This document shows positions 17,337-26,196 of a stretch of DNA of 64,000 nucleotides, piece by piece. Source of the DNA: Planctomycetaceae bacterium. Lineage in GTDB: Bacteria; Planctomycetota; Planctomycetia; Pirellulales; Pirellulaceae. The first letter of the stretch is position 1. Every line of letters begins with the position of its first letter. The stretch is from NCBI GenBank assembly GCA_007694185.1, contig RECD01000145.1:1-64000 (forward strand), read 5' to 3'. The position numbers and the translations under genes were made by a program. The notes beneath the pieces were generated by a model, which worked only from the letters and a program-made list of their open reading frames with translations, did not search any database and was not told the origin of the DNA.

Positions 17337-18812
17337 ATGTCGCAACCCTTCGTGAAATCGGTTTTTTTGTCGCTGCTGGGCTGGCTTGCGTCTGGCGGCA
17401 TGGTCTTAGGTCAAGCGATCGAACCGCTCGTGCGAGTCGTCGACTTGGACATCGATGAATCGGCAGCGATCACGCTGCACGACGGGGCGGTCGCCAACGT
17501 GCGTTTGTTGGCGTTGGACGAGGATCGCGACCGGGTGCGTCAGGCGGTTCGCAGCGCTCGGGTTCGGCTCGACGTCAACGGCACGATCGTCGAGCTGGAA
17601 TCGGGGATGTACAACCTGCCGGTAACGGTCGCTGGGGTCCAGGTCGATTGTTCGGTCACCTCGGGATACAACTCCAACGGGACCCCGGAGTTCTGGGGTT
17701 TGAAGAAACAGGCTAGGCTTCGGTTGTGGCCAGCCGGTTCGCCGCTGACCCGTCCGGGGACGTTCCGGTACCCCGTCGATCAACGCTGGTTCGCGTCGGC
17801 GACCTGGTTTGACAACGAGCCGGTCGATGGCGGCGCCCGAATCCTGCCGAAGATCTACTACCACTCGGGGCTCGATATCGGCGGGGCGGAAGGGATGGTC
17901 AACGTCACCGCGGCCACCGACGCCCTCGTCGTCAGTGTGGGGCTGGAAGTCCACCCGGACCATCGCGAAGGGACACCGGTCAAGCCCCGTTACGACGTTG
18001 TCTATCTGCTTGACGGGCGGGGGTGGTACTACCGTTACAGCCACCTGCAGAGGATCGACGAGTCGCTGGCGGTGGGGCGGGTGATTCCGATCGGGCATCC
18101 GATCGGGGTGCTCGGCAAGGAAGGCGCCAGTGGCGGTTGGTCACATCTGCATTTCGAAATCGTCGCGCGACAACCGTCAGGCGAATGGGGGACGCAGGCC
18201 GGCTACGCGTTGATCCGCGAGGCCTACTTGCGCGAGCACCGACCGCGGCTGATCGCCTGCTCCCGACCACGACATTTCCTCGTCGCCGGGGAGTCGGCCG
18301 AACTGGACGGCAGCCGCAGTTGGAGTGCCACAGGCGAGGAATTGCGATACGAATGGCGATTCACCGACGGAGGATCGGCGGTGGGGGAAAAGGTCCGCCG
18401 CAGTTACCCGCGGCCGGGGCGATACAGCGAAATCTTGAAGGTCACCGACGCTGCGGGCAACATCGATTACGACTTTGCCATCGTTCAAGTCCTCAACCCC
18501 GAGACGCCCGACCTTTATTCGCCATCCTTGCATGCCGCTTACGCACCCACGCTCGGTTTGACCGCCGGGCAAGAAGTCACTTTCAAAGTGCGTGCCTTCA
18601 ACGTTCAGGGGGGTGAAGAACGTTGGGATTTTGGCGACGGCAGCCCGGCCGTCACGACCCGTTCGGATGGCAACGTTGTGGCTTTGAATCCGGACGGCTA
18701 TGCGATCACGACTCATCGCTATGCAACCCCGGGCGATTATCTGGTGCGGATCGAACGGACCGGCGCCAACGGGTTGACTGCCACCGAACACTTGCACGTC
18801 ATCGTCGAGTGA
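17337..18812 (+). CDS. Secreted M23-family metallopeptidase with PKD domain
   Basis: 491 aa. A signal peptide (1-26) precedes an M23 (LytM-like) domain with zinc ligands H176 and D180 (HSGLDIGG) and the HLHFEI motif (H270, H272). A PKD-like beta-sandwich follows (GESAELDGSRS, YEWRFTDGG, GRYSEILKVTDAAGN), then a second PKD-like region. M23 enzymes cleave peptidoglycan cross-links or act as non-catalytic regulators; the metal ligands are intact here. The start at 17337 gives the signal peptide. Peptidoglycan in planctomycetes is thin but present, so a wall role is plausible but inferred. Confidence 0.82.
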   Translation: MSQPFVKSVFLSLLGWLASGGMVLGQAIEPLVRVVDLDIDESAAITLHDGAVANVRLLALDEDRDRVRQAVRSARVRLDVNGTIVELESGMYNLPVTVAGVQVDCSVTSGYNSNGTPEFWGLKKQARLRLWPAGSPLTRPGTFRYPVDQRWFASATWFDNEPVDGGARILPKIYYHSGLDIGGAEGMVNVTAATDALVVSVGLEVHPDHREGTPVKPRYDVVYLLDGRGWYYRYSHLQRIDESLAVGRVIPIGHPIGVLGKEGASGGWSHLHFEIVARQPSGEWGTQAGYALIREAYLREHRPRLIACSRPRHFLVAGESAELDGSRSWSATGEELRYEWRFTDGGSAVGEKVRRSYPRPGRYSEILKVTDAAGNIDYDFAIVQVLNPETPDLYSPSLHAAYAPTLGLTAGQEVTFKVRAFNVQGGEERWDFGDGSPAVTTRSDGNVVALNPDGYAITTHRYATPGDYLVRIERTGANGLTATEHLHVIVE

Positions 18813-19037
18813 GTGGCCGGCGCACGCGGGCGATCCGTCGGCAAGGGCTGTCCCGATGTGGTCGTGTCGTCGGTGCCGGCAAGTCGCCTCGCCGATTTCC
18901 GGTGAACGCAGCCCCCCTTCGAGCCCCCCGCTTGGCAATTGAGTCCATCACTCGCTTCGAATGCCCATCCGATCTTGGGGCACTCGACCGCGATTCACCT
19001 GATGGCTGCCTTCATACAGGTGCTCGAATGACCGACC

Positions 19038-20114
19038 TCACTGAGCGGTCGATTTGGAGCCTTGAGGCCCTCCGGAGATCGGTTGGCCCATCGGCAGGGG
19101 GCGGGCGGCGGTGGCGTAACCGCGCTGATACAGGTGTTCCTTCAGCCGCCGAAACTCGGCGAAACTGTCCGGGTAAACCCAGACGGTGACCGTCGTTTTG
19201 TCGGGGTTGCGACCGGCCAGTTCGATGTCGAGCGGGCCGGCGTTGTCGGCGAGCACTTTTTCGAGCGGCTGGCCGTGCGGTTCGCTCAGCGGTTCCACGA
19301 CCATCGCCACCAATTGAACGCGGGTGGCGGTGCCGATCCGCCCGCCCTGGTTGATCGTTTCCTTCGACTTGTCCATCTCGTAGCGGGCGACGAAACCTTG
19401 GATCGGACCGACGGCGGAATCCATGCGGCCGTCGCGAGAACCGCCGGCCGAGCGCTGAAAGTCGTTGCGGATCGCGTCGACGAGGCGATCGATCGGCACG
19501 ACGGCGAGGCGGCCGGCTTTGAGGCGAAAATGCAGCTCCTCACCGAAGACGGTCTTGGCCATGGGGGTCGGCAGATGAGAAACGGCGACGACCGGGCGAT
19601 CGTTCTTGGCCGCCTGCTCACGGGTCGCCCGCAAGGTCTCCAGTTCCGACTTGGCTGACACCAGTTGGGCTTCGACCTTACCCCGCTGAACAATCTGTTC
19701 GTCGAGTTCGAGTTGTTTTTCTTCCCAAGCCTCCTTGGCGGCTGCCAGCAGATCGAGCCATTGATCGCGGCGTTCGCGAGCCGCTTCCAGTTCCATATCG
19801 CTGGTACGGATCATCGCTTCGAGCCGCTGGGATGCGGCCAGCGCCTGAGCGGCGCGGCTGGTTTCGCGATCGAGGTCGAGCAATTGTTCTTCGAGCGCAT
19901 CGATCGTTAGAGAATCCTTCAACGGCTCGAAAGGGGCGTCAGAATCGGGTTCGACCGTATGACGGGCAGAACGAATCAGTTCGGCAACCTCTTCAGTACG
20001 GCTCCCCAGCACGACGACCAAAATGATCAGAATTCCGACCAGGTTGGCGACGATGTCTAGGAAAGCGTCGTGGCCCAAGGCGGGCGAACCGTTGCGGCGT
20101 CGGCGTGCGGCCAT
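19038..20114 (-). CDS. MotB/ExbD-like single-span protein with the conserved Asp
   Basis: 358 aa. The N-terminus is basic, then one transmembrane helix (about 17-38, AFLDIVANLVGILIILVVVL) carries Asp at residue 20, the position of the proton-carrying Asp of ExbD/TolR/MotB. A coiled coil follows (about 65-150), then a compact C-terminal domain ending in a conserved-looking FAEFRRLKEHLYQRGY. It is the third gene of the trio, sharing one base with the preceding stop (TGATG). It is expected to pair with the channel encoded at 22249-23751. The function of the assembled motor is unknown. Confidence 0.72.
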   Translation of the reverse strand: MAARRRRNGSPALGHDAFLDIVANLVGILIILVVVLGSRTEEVAELIRSARHTVEPDSDAPFEPLKDSLTIDALEEQLLDLDRETSRAAQALAASQRLEAMIRTSDMELEAARERRDQWLDLLAAAKEAWEEKQLELDEQIVQRGKVEAQLVSAKSELETLRATREQAAKNDRPVVAVSHLPTPMAKTVFGEELHFRLKAGRLAVVPIDRLVDAIRNDFQRSAGGSRDGRMDSAVGPIQGFVARYEMDKSKETINQGGRIGTATRVQLVAMVVEPLSEPHGQPLEKVLADNAGPLDIELAGRNPDKTTVTVWVYPDSFAEFRRLKEHLYQRGYATAARPLPMGQPISGGPQGSKSTAQ

Positions 20115-22252
20115 CAGCGGTTCTCCCGAGTCTGGATCAACAACCCGCTGCCTTCATACAGCCGCTGAAGCTGCGAATACCGAAGTTGAGCCCCGTCGCC
20201 AACGGCCACCTCCAACACCGGCTGCCAGCGGGAGTTCGGCACGGACGCCCCCCAGTGGCGAACACGTTCACGGATGTCTGTAGCCATTGCGATCGCCGCC
20301 CGCTGGACGTCGCCATCGGGGAACGGATAAGACCTGGGTTCGCCCCGTCCGCCCTCTGGCAGCAGCACGAACCGATCGGCATGACACTCGACCCGGATCA
20401 TTCTCAGCACTTCGTTGCGGGGCCCCGAGTTGGTTTGGGGTGGCAAGGCCCAGTCTCTCCCGACACGGGTCACCGGCGGGGGTGATGCCGACTGAAAGTC
20501 GACGCTCGGGGAACCCGACATCGACTGCGCTTCTTCGGCGTCCATGTTGGCGGCACCGGAAGCCTGCGGGCCACCGGGACCGCCCGACGCGGAAGCCGAC
20601 GCGGCACTGCCTCCCTGCGCCGTGCCGGACGCGCTGCCCGTAGCGGAGCCGCCTGCCGTGGCGTCGGCGAGGGCCCAACCTTCCTGTGGACCGTCTTGCT
20701 GCGAACCGGCTGAACCGGGCGAAGAACCGGCTGGGGAGGCGCGCGACGCGTCGCGTGATCCGTCCATCGATCCGGCAGGGTCGCCCCCAGCGGCAGAGAA
20801 GCCGGGTTCGCCGACGCCGACCGACCGATTCGCGGCGACCGCCCCGATCTCTCCCGTCCCCGGTGTGCCCAAGTCAGGGCTGCCGGAATCCCTTTGTCCG
20901 TCCCCCGTCTGCCCTATGCCCGTCTGCCCTATGCCCGTCTGCCCCATGTCGGCAAGGCCTTCGGTTGCGCCGGTACCAACTCCACGGTCCGTTGAGGACG
21001 ACATCCCAGCCCCTTCGCGGGAACCGTCGCCGAGCCCATTGCCGGAGGCACCGGCGTCGCCGGTGGGGCGTCCCCCGCCGGCGACAACCCCGAGGTCATC
21101 CCCAGCATTTTCCGAACCGATTGGCGCGGACCGTGCGGCATCGCCCGTCGCCTCGGCGCCGTTGAACGCAGATCCGGAATCACTCGGCGAGGTCCCCAAG
21201 CCGTGGTGAGGCCGTGTTGCTCCGCCATTGGCTTCGTCGACCAAACTTCCATAGGGAAAGGCCGTCGCACGCCCTCCGCCTGCGCTGCCAGCGCCACCAC
21301 GACCGCTCCCGCCTCTGCCGCCGAGCCGGGCGAACATGGCGTTGCGGCGATCGATCGATTGCCGGATCGTCGCTGCCACTTTCGAATCGAGAGCTGAGTC
21401 GGAGGGGGGGAACGCCAATTCGACATCGCCGGGTAACAATTCGTAGCCAAATTGATCATCCCAGCCCTGCATCGCAGAACGGGCGGCTGCATAAGTCGCA
21501 ATGCCGTCGGGGCGGACGACCAGCAGCGGATAGGGGGCAACGGCATCCTGGTAGTCGTGCAGGGCATGATGCCGGATCGTCCGCAGGGCAGCTTCGAGCG
21601 GATTAGGGAAACCGGGTTGGCTATCCAAGTGCGCACTTGGGATCCGCAGGTTACCGGGTTGGAGGTAAACCCCGTCGTGGCGACATTCGATGTAGATCGG
21701 TCGGCGGTCTGTCCCGTTGGGTCCTTTGTGGGGGACGATCACGATCCGCGGGGTCTGGGTCTGGAGCTCTTCCTGTAACTCGGCGATCGCTCCCTTTTCC
21801 TGTTCGATCTCGATCAACAGTCGGTCCAGCGTTTGTTGAGCCTGACCGACATCACCGGAGGCCTCCGAATCTTGCGACCGATCGACCTCGACCGACAGCG
21901 ATTCGAGTTCTTCACGGAGCCGGCGGATGTGATCCTCGAGATGAGCCAATCGGTCGCGGCGTTGTTCGAGATCGGCGGTCTGTTCTTCACGCATCTTGAC
22001 CGTCTGCTCCCGATGCCAACGGGCTTCACGGAGTTGGCGATCGATCTGTTCGGCGGCAGCGGCTAGTTCTGCGGGATCGGGGAGATCGGGATCCGGTCCT
22101 GCTGGTTCGGCCTGGGTGGTCGAAGCGATCGCCTCGCCGGCATTCTCGGCGACCAGTGCCAGGAGCAGGATCAGTGTCCCCAAGGTGCAGACGAGCACGG
22201 CCAGGAACGGAAAGAGGTTAGGCGAGATTCCCTCGCGGCGACGGCCGCTCAT
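20114..22252 (-). CDS. Large MotB/ExbD-like protein lacking the conserved Asp, with a Gly/Ser-rich central region
   Basis: 712 aa. The N-terminal helix (about 14-35, PFLAVLVCTLGTLILLLALV) aligns with that of the downstream partner, but Ala18 replaces the Asp. A coiled coil runs from about 60 to 155, then a conserved domain (RPIYIECRHDGVYLQP, about 178-300). Residues about 300-590 are low-complexity Gly/Ser/Ala and include a GQTGI repeat. A second folded domain (about 610-700) again has RVECHADRFVLLPEGG, resembling the first: two copies of one domain around a disordered linker. It overlaps both neighbours (4 and 1 bases). Role unknown, probably a stator-like or envelope-force component. Confidence 0.68.
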   Translation of the reverse strand: MSGRRREGISPNLFPFLAVLVCTLGTLILLLALVAENAGEAIASTTQAEPAGPDPDLPDPAELAAAAEQIDRQLREARWHREQTVKMREEQTADLEQRRDRLAHLEDHIRRLREELESLSVEVDRSQDSEASGDVGQAQQTLDRLLIEIEQEKGAIAELQEELQTQTPRIVIVPHKGPNGTDRRPIYIECRHDGVYLQPGNLRIPSAHLDSQPGFPNPLEAALRTIRHHALHDYQDAVAPYPLLVVRPDGIATYAAARSAMQGWDDQFGYELLPGDVELAFPPSDSALDSKVAATIRQSIDRRNAMFARLGGRGGSGRGGAGSAGGGRATAFPYGSLVDEANGGATRPHHGLGTSPSDSGSAFNGAEATGDAARSAPIGSENAGDDLGVVAGGGRPTGDAGASGNGLGDGSREGAGMSSSTDRGVGTGATEGLADMGQTGIGQTGIGQTGDGQRDSGSPDLGTPGTGEIGAVAANRSVGVGEPGFSAAGGDPAGSMDGSRDASRASPAGSSPGSAGSQQDGPQEGWALADATAGGSATGSASGTAQGGSAASASASGGPGGPQASGAANMDAEEAQSMSGSPSVDFQSASPPPVTRVGRDWALPPQTNSGPRNEVLRMIRVECHADRFVLLPEGGRGEPRSYPFPDGDVQRAAIAMATDIRERVRHWGASVPNSRWQPVLEVAVGDGAQLRYSQLQRLYEGSGLLIQTRENR
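20907..20951. repeat. 15-bp tandem repeat, three copies, inside the Gly/Ser linker
   Basis: GTCTGCCCTATGCCC is repeated exactly twice, followed by a third diverged copy. It encodes GQTGI units on the minus strand. In-frame expansion or contraction would only change linker length. Confidence 0.85.
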
Positions 22253-23751
22253 GCGGCTCGCCTGCTGTTAGCAGCCGGATTCGGATCCTGCTCCCGGTCA
22301 TCGGCGAAGGGATCGCGTGGGTCGGATTCCGGGTGGTCGGTCGGGACGCCGGTTGACCCTGCTGTCGCTGCGGAACTGACGTTCAGGGGACCGGTCGTAT
22401 CCCATTGTTCGGCGAGCGCTTCCCGGCCGGCAGGTGGCAGGTGTTGGCTCAGCACGTCGACCGCCCGCGCCAGCGTCAGCATGGCATCTGCCAAGCCATC
22501 TCCCACCCTTCCGGTGGCGCGAGATTCCTGTTGCCATTGTTGATGGCGGTGCTCGACCGCCGCGTTCCAATGGTTCCACCGCTGCGTGATTTCGTCACCC
22601 CATTGTTGTTCGATCTGAGCGAGAGCTTGGGAATGCTCCCGCAGCGCGTCGGCATGGTCGTCGAAGGCACGGGAATGAATCTGAAGGACGGGCGACAGGG
22701 TTTCCAACATCGATTGGCTGATTCGCTGACCGCCATCATCCGCGACCCGCCGCCAATGTTCCTGAGCTTCATCGATCGTGTTTCGCCAGAGTTCGGCTTG
22801 GGACGCCAGCGACTGGCTAACCGCGACCCGAATCCCGTCACACAACAGGGCGATTTGGGCGGAAGGGTTGTCGGCACGGTCATCCGAAGGCAAACGATCG
22901 GCGAGCAGCTTGCCGACCCGTCGATCGATCTCCGCTAGCAGCAATTGTTCCGATCTCTCGACCGGAAACTGCAAGAAAATCGCGACGACCGACAACACCA
23001 GGCCCAGCGCGGTCGTATCGAACGCCACATACAACCCGATCTTCAACCGATCGACCGCGGCAGATCCGTCGGTGAAGTCGAGTCCGCCAAGGGTCTGGGT
23101 GATCCCGATCACGGTCCCCAAGAACCCGAGCATCGGGATGGCCCAGATGATGATCCGAACCAGTTGCAGCGAGTCGTAAGCGGTATCCAGTTCTCGGGCG
23201 GAGACTTCGCGAAGGTCATCCGAAAGGTGACGGGTTGATGCCCGATTGGACTGGCGTCCTAGCAATTCGGCGAGCCTGTTCACCAGCGGACTGCGGCGGG
23301 TCGTCGGCGTCAGTTGATCGAGCGAATCGAGCCACCAGCTTGCGACTCGGCCGGCATCGTTCTGGGCGAGCCAGCGGTCGGCATCGCCGGCACCGGGCGG
23401 CAGTCCCGGCATCAGATCTTCGTCACGTAACCCGTCGGTCAATCGAGCTTGCCGGCGGACCCGCAGGATTTTCGCCGTTAGGATCGCCAAGGCGATCGCG
23501 AACAGATAGGTCGCGGCGACCGCGACGGGGTGCCCGAGGAAGTAACGTTCGATCGGCGCGAGCGGGACCGCCCACGCAAAGAGGTAGAATAGCGACGCGC
23601 CGATCAACCCGAACAAGATCCCCAACGGGCCCTCCGCGACTCCGGCGCCCGAGCTGTTTTCCGGGCCGCTGTTCGAGTGATCTGGCGAGTTGACGGGGGC
23701 GGGGGCGAGATTCGCCCTCGCTGTGGCGGTGGATTCCGACTGTTTCGCCAT
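22249..23751 (-). CDS. MotA/TolQ/ExbB-type proton channel protein
   Basis: 500 aa. Two N-terminal helices (in GILFGLIGASLFYLFAWAVPL and VAVAATYLFAIALAILTA) are followed by a cytoplasmic loop. Then come the signature pair of helices with IIIWAIPMLGFLGTVIGITQTL and GLYVAFDTTALGLVLSVVAIFLQ, the MotA/TolQ/ExbB core. A long cytoplasmic helical C-terminus (about 270-450) follows. It is the first gene of the trio, with an ATGA overlap into the next. The start is uncertain: 23751 (MAKQSE) is chosen, while an ATG at 23847 has a better GGAAGG site but would add an unconvincing leader. It should form a proton-driven motor with the two downstream proteins. Confidence 0.82.
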   Translation of the reverse strand: MAKQSESTATARANLAPAPVNSPDHSNSGPENSSGAGVAEGPLGILFGLIGASLFYLFAWAVPLAPIERYFLGHPVAVAATYLFAIALAILTAKILRVRRQARLTDGLRDEDLMPGLPPGAGDADRWLAQNDAGRVASWWLDSLDQLTPTTRRSPLVNRLAELLGRQSNRASTRHLSDDLREVSARELDTAYDSLQLVRIIIWAIPMLGFLGTVIGITQTLGGLDFTDGSAAVDRLKIGLYVAFDTTALGLVLSVVAIFLQFPVERSEQLLLAEIDRRVGKLLADRLPSDDRADNPSAQIALLCDGIRVAVSQSLASQAELWRNTIDEAQEHWRRVADDGGQRISQSMLETLSPVLQIHSRAFDDHADALREHSQALAQIEQQWGDEITQRWNHWNAAVEHRHQQWQQESRATGRVGDGLADAMLTLARAVDVLSQHLPPAGREALAEQWDTTGPLNVSSAATAGSTGVPTDHPESDPRDPFADDREQDPNPAANSRRAA

Positions 23752-24067
23752 GGTTCCGATCGTCCTGACGTTCGACTGGAAATCGAGCCCACGCGGCGAA
23801 AGCCCGATCGCCACGTGAAATAAGGGGTTGTTCTCAGATCGTTCCATCGGCCTTCCCGGCCCGCCAACTTGACGCAATCACTACAGGCGGCAAGCTCGGT
23901 CATCCGACAGCAGCGACCATGAACGGCTCTTGTTCCATGAAACACGGTTCGGATACAAGGCGAATTCGGTAACGGTCATGAGAAGTTCTTGGCCGATCGA
24001 CCTGCCACGACGGCGAACCGCCGCCCGACCACCCTGTTTGCACCTGGCCCGCCAGAAGGAGTTCGAG

Positions 24068-24523
24068 ATGAATGGAACGAGCCGATCCGCCTTGAGTCTG
24101 GTCGCTGCCATCAGTATCGGGATGGTCGTCGTGGCAACGGCAGCCGATGGGACCGGGCCGGTCGGAGGTGCCGGTTTGGCCAAAGAGCCCGGCGGGATCG
24201 CCGGACCGGCCGGAAATGGCGGCACCGAGCAGACGAATGGGCCGTTGCCGCAGCCGATCCTGTTGCAGGGGGCTTCCAACTCCGGCCTGCCACCGCAACT
24301 GACGACAGCGGGCGATATGATCGGATTTTCCCGCGAGCTTGGCGACGGACTTCAGGCAATTACACTGATTAACGCGTCGCGCCGTTGGATGGCCGTGTAT
24401 CATATCAATGCCGAGGGCCAGATCCGTTTGGCCAGCAGTCGTCCGCTGGACGCCGACTTTTCCATTCAATTCAATGCCACGTCGCCGCTTCCCGACGAGA
24501 TCCGTCGGTTGCAAGGGAAATAG
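24068..24523 (+). CDS. Small secreted protein of unknown function
   Basis: 151 aa. It has an N-terminal signal peptide (about 8-25), a Gly-rich mature N-terminus, then a conserved-looking block (SRELGDGLQAITLINASRRW, IRLASSRPLDADFSIQFNAT). The start is set by AAGGAG eight bases upstream. I have a sense of similar proteins in planctomycetes but no function. It is divergent from the motor trio, sharing the 23752-24067 region as promoter DNA. Confidence 0.72.
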   Translation: MNGTSRSALSLVAAISIGMVVVATAADGTGPVGGAGLAKEPGGIAGPAGNGGTEQTNGPLPQPILLQGASNSGLPPQLTTAGDMIGFSRELGDGLQAITLINASRRWMAVYHINAEGQIRLASSRPLDADFSIQFNATSPLPDEIRRLQGK

Positions 24524-24765
24524 CGGGCGATTTTCGAACCCTGGCTGGTTCGGGCGTTGGCCAGATTGGGATTCAGGTCGGTCATTCCTGCGGAGACCGA
24601 ATCGGCAAGGTCGATCGTTCGCGCGTGCGCGTCGTCCTCATCCGCTCGCGTTAACGATCCGAAGATCGGTTGCTGGCGGCGTGAGGCGTGATCCGCGTCG
24701 TACGCCCGCAGTTGCCCCATGCCCCTTTTTACGCCGTCAGCCCTCTGAGCGGAGTGTTTCTGAAC

Positions 24766-26151
24766 ATGTCTAGCCAGTTTATATCATTAGAAGAAGCCGC
24801 TAAGTTGCTCGGCGTCAGCTCGGAAGAGTTGGTTTCGATGCGCAGCGACGGCAAGATCCGGGGTTTTCGCGACGGCACCAGCTGGAAGTTTTCGGTCGAT
24901 GATGTGAAGCGGACCGCGGACGAATTGAAGGACGAGAACGAAGCCTACGATCCCTACAAGCTCGTCGGTGACGACGGCGGCGACGACGACGAATACCGAT
25001 TGGCCGCGGAAGACGACGACTCCGCGGAATCTTCCGAGTCCCCCGCAGCGGCAGCCGGACCCGCGACCTTCGGTTCGGATGACATCGAGCTGAAGTTGGA
25101 CGAACCGGTGCTGACACACGATTCCGAAGAGCTGGATCTGACGATCGAGCCGAGTTCCGCTAGCAGCGGATCGCTGCCGCTGGAGGAGGTCTCCGGCAAC
25201 CAGGGCGGCGACAGCGAATTGCGACTGCAGGCCGACGATCAGGACAGCGACGACGAAGTGTTGGGCTTGAGCGAAGACGTGCTGGGAACCGAACCGGTCG
25301 CCAGTGGCGGTACGGCTGGCAGCGGTTTGGAGTTGATGGAAGACGCGGACGATTTGGTCGGCGGTGCGAGCGGCGTGCTCAGCGACATCGATGTGCTCGG
25401 CAACCGCGGGTCGGGCAGCAGCCTGATTTCGCGCGGTAGCGGAAGCAGCGGTGTGAACGCGGGAGACGACGATGACGACCTGTTGATCACCGACAATGAA
25501 GACGAATTGGTATTGGGCGGCGGCAGCGACCTGTCGATCAGCGGCGACAGCGGCATCAACCTGATGAGCCCCTCGGACAGCGGGATTTCGCTGGAAAGCG
25601 AACCGCTCGACCTGGCCGGCAGCAGCATCTCGTCGATCGACCTTTCGGGCGAACTCGGGAGCGACATCGGCAGCGGCGGGTCGGGCAGCGGTTCGGTCCC
25701 GGGTGCCGAGGACTTTCAATTGTCGCCGTCAGGTTTGGCGCTCGACGCGGACAACGACAGCAGCTCGCAAGTGATCGAAGTCGAGGACAGCGCCGCGTTC
25801 GCGGAGGTGGATCCCGACGGCCTGGACGCCGCCGCGTTCGGCGAAGCCTTGGACGGAGACGACGCCTTCGGAGAGGAACCTGGCGAAGGGGGCTTTGACG
25901 AGGAAGCGAGCGGTTTGGATGAGGGTTTTGGCGAAGAAGCCGCCCCGGTCCGTGCCGGCGGCGCGGCCACCTACGAATTGCCCTATTCGGTATTCGAAGT
26001 GGTCGGCCTGGTCTGCGTCGTGACCGTGATGAGCCTCGGCGGGATGCTGATGTCGGATTTGGTTCGCAACCTGTGGACCTACAGCGAACCGGCCGCCCCT
26101 GTGAGCGGTTTGACCGACTGGCTGATCGACATCTCACCGTTCGGCAGTTGA
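24766..26151 (+). CDS. Membrane-anchored helix-turn-helix protein with acidic low-complexity middle
   Basis: 461 aa in three parts. Residues 1-50 are an excisionase/MerR-like HTH (FISLEEAAKLLGVSSEELVSM, GKIRGFRDGTSWKF). Residues about 55-400 are an Asp/Glu/Ser/Gly-rich stretch, almost certainly disordered. A single transmembrane helix at about 407-429 (VFEVVGLVCVVTVMSLGGMLM) and a short tail end the protein. The DNA-binding end would be cytoplasmic, so it could tether DNA or a protein to the membrane. The Met at 24766 is chosen because it opens the HTH. Function unknown. Confidence 0.75.
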   Translation: MSSQFISLEEAAKLLGVSSEELVSMRSDGKIRGFRDGTSWKFSVDDVKRTADELKDENEAYDPYKLVGDDGGDDDEYRLAAEDDDSAESSESPAAAAGPATFGSDDIELKLDEPVLTHDSEELDLTIEPSSASSGSLPLEEVSGNQGGDSELRLQADDQDSDDEVLGLSEDVLGTEPVASGGTAGSGLELMEDADDLVGGASGVLSDIDVLGNRGSGSSLISRGSGSSGVNAGDDDDDLLITDNEDELVLGGGSDLSISGDSGINLMSPSDSGISLESEPLDLAGSSISSIDLSGELGSDIGSGGSGSGSVPGAEDFQLSPSGLALDADNDSSSQVIEVEDSAAFAEVDPDGLDAAAFGEALDGDDAFGEEPGEGGFDEEASGLDEGFGEEAAPVRAGGAATYELPYSVFEVVGLVCVVTVMSLGGMLMSDLVRNLWTYSEPAAPVSGLTDWLIDISPFGS

Positions 26152-26196
26152 TCCCTTCTCCTATCCGTTTCTTTGCCAGCCGATCTTGGGGCCCCA

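Noticed and set aside
20544-21209. Pro/Ala-rich plus-strand frame of 221 codons
   Set aside because: Reverse-complement shadow of the Gly/Ser-rich linker of the motor protein.
19038-23751. Zorya-type defence system (ZorA/ZorB)
   Set aside because: The channel and partner proteins resemble MotA/ExbB and MotB/ExbD, but no ZorC/D/E-like helicase or nuclease lies nearby.
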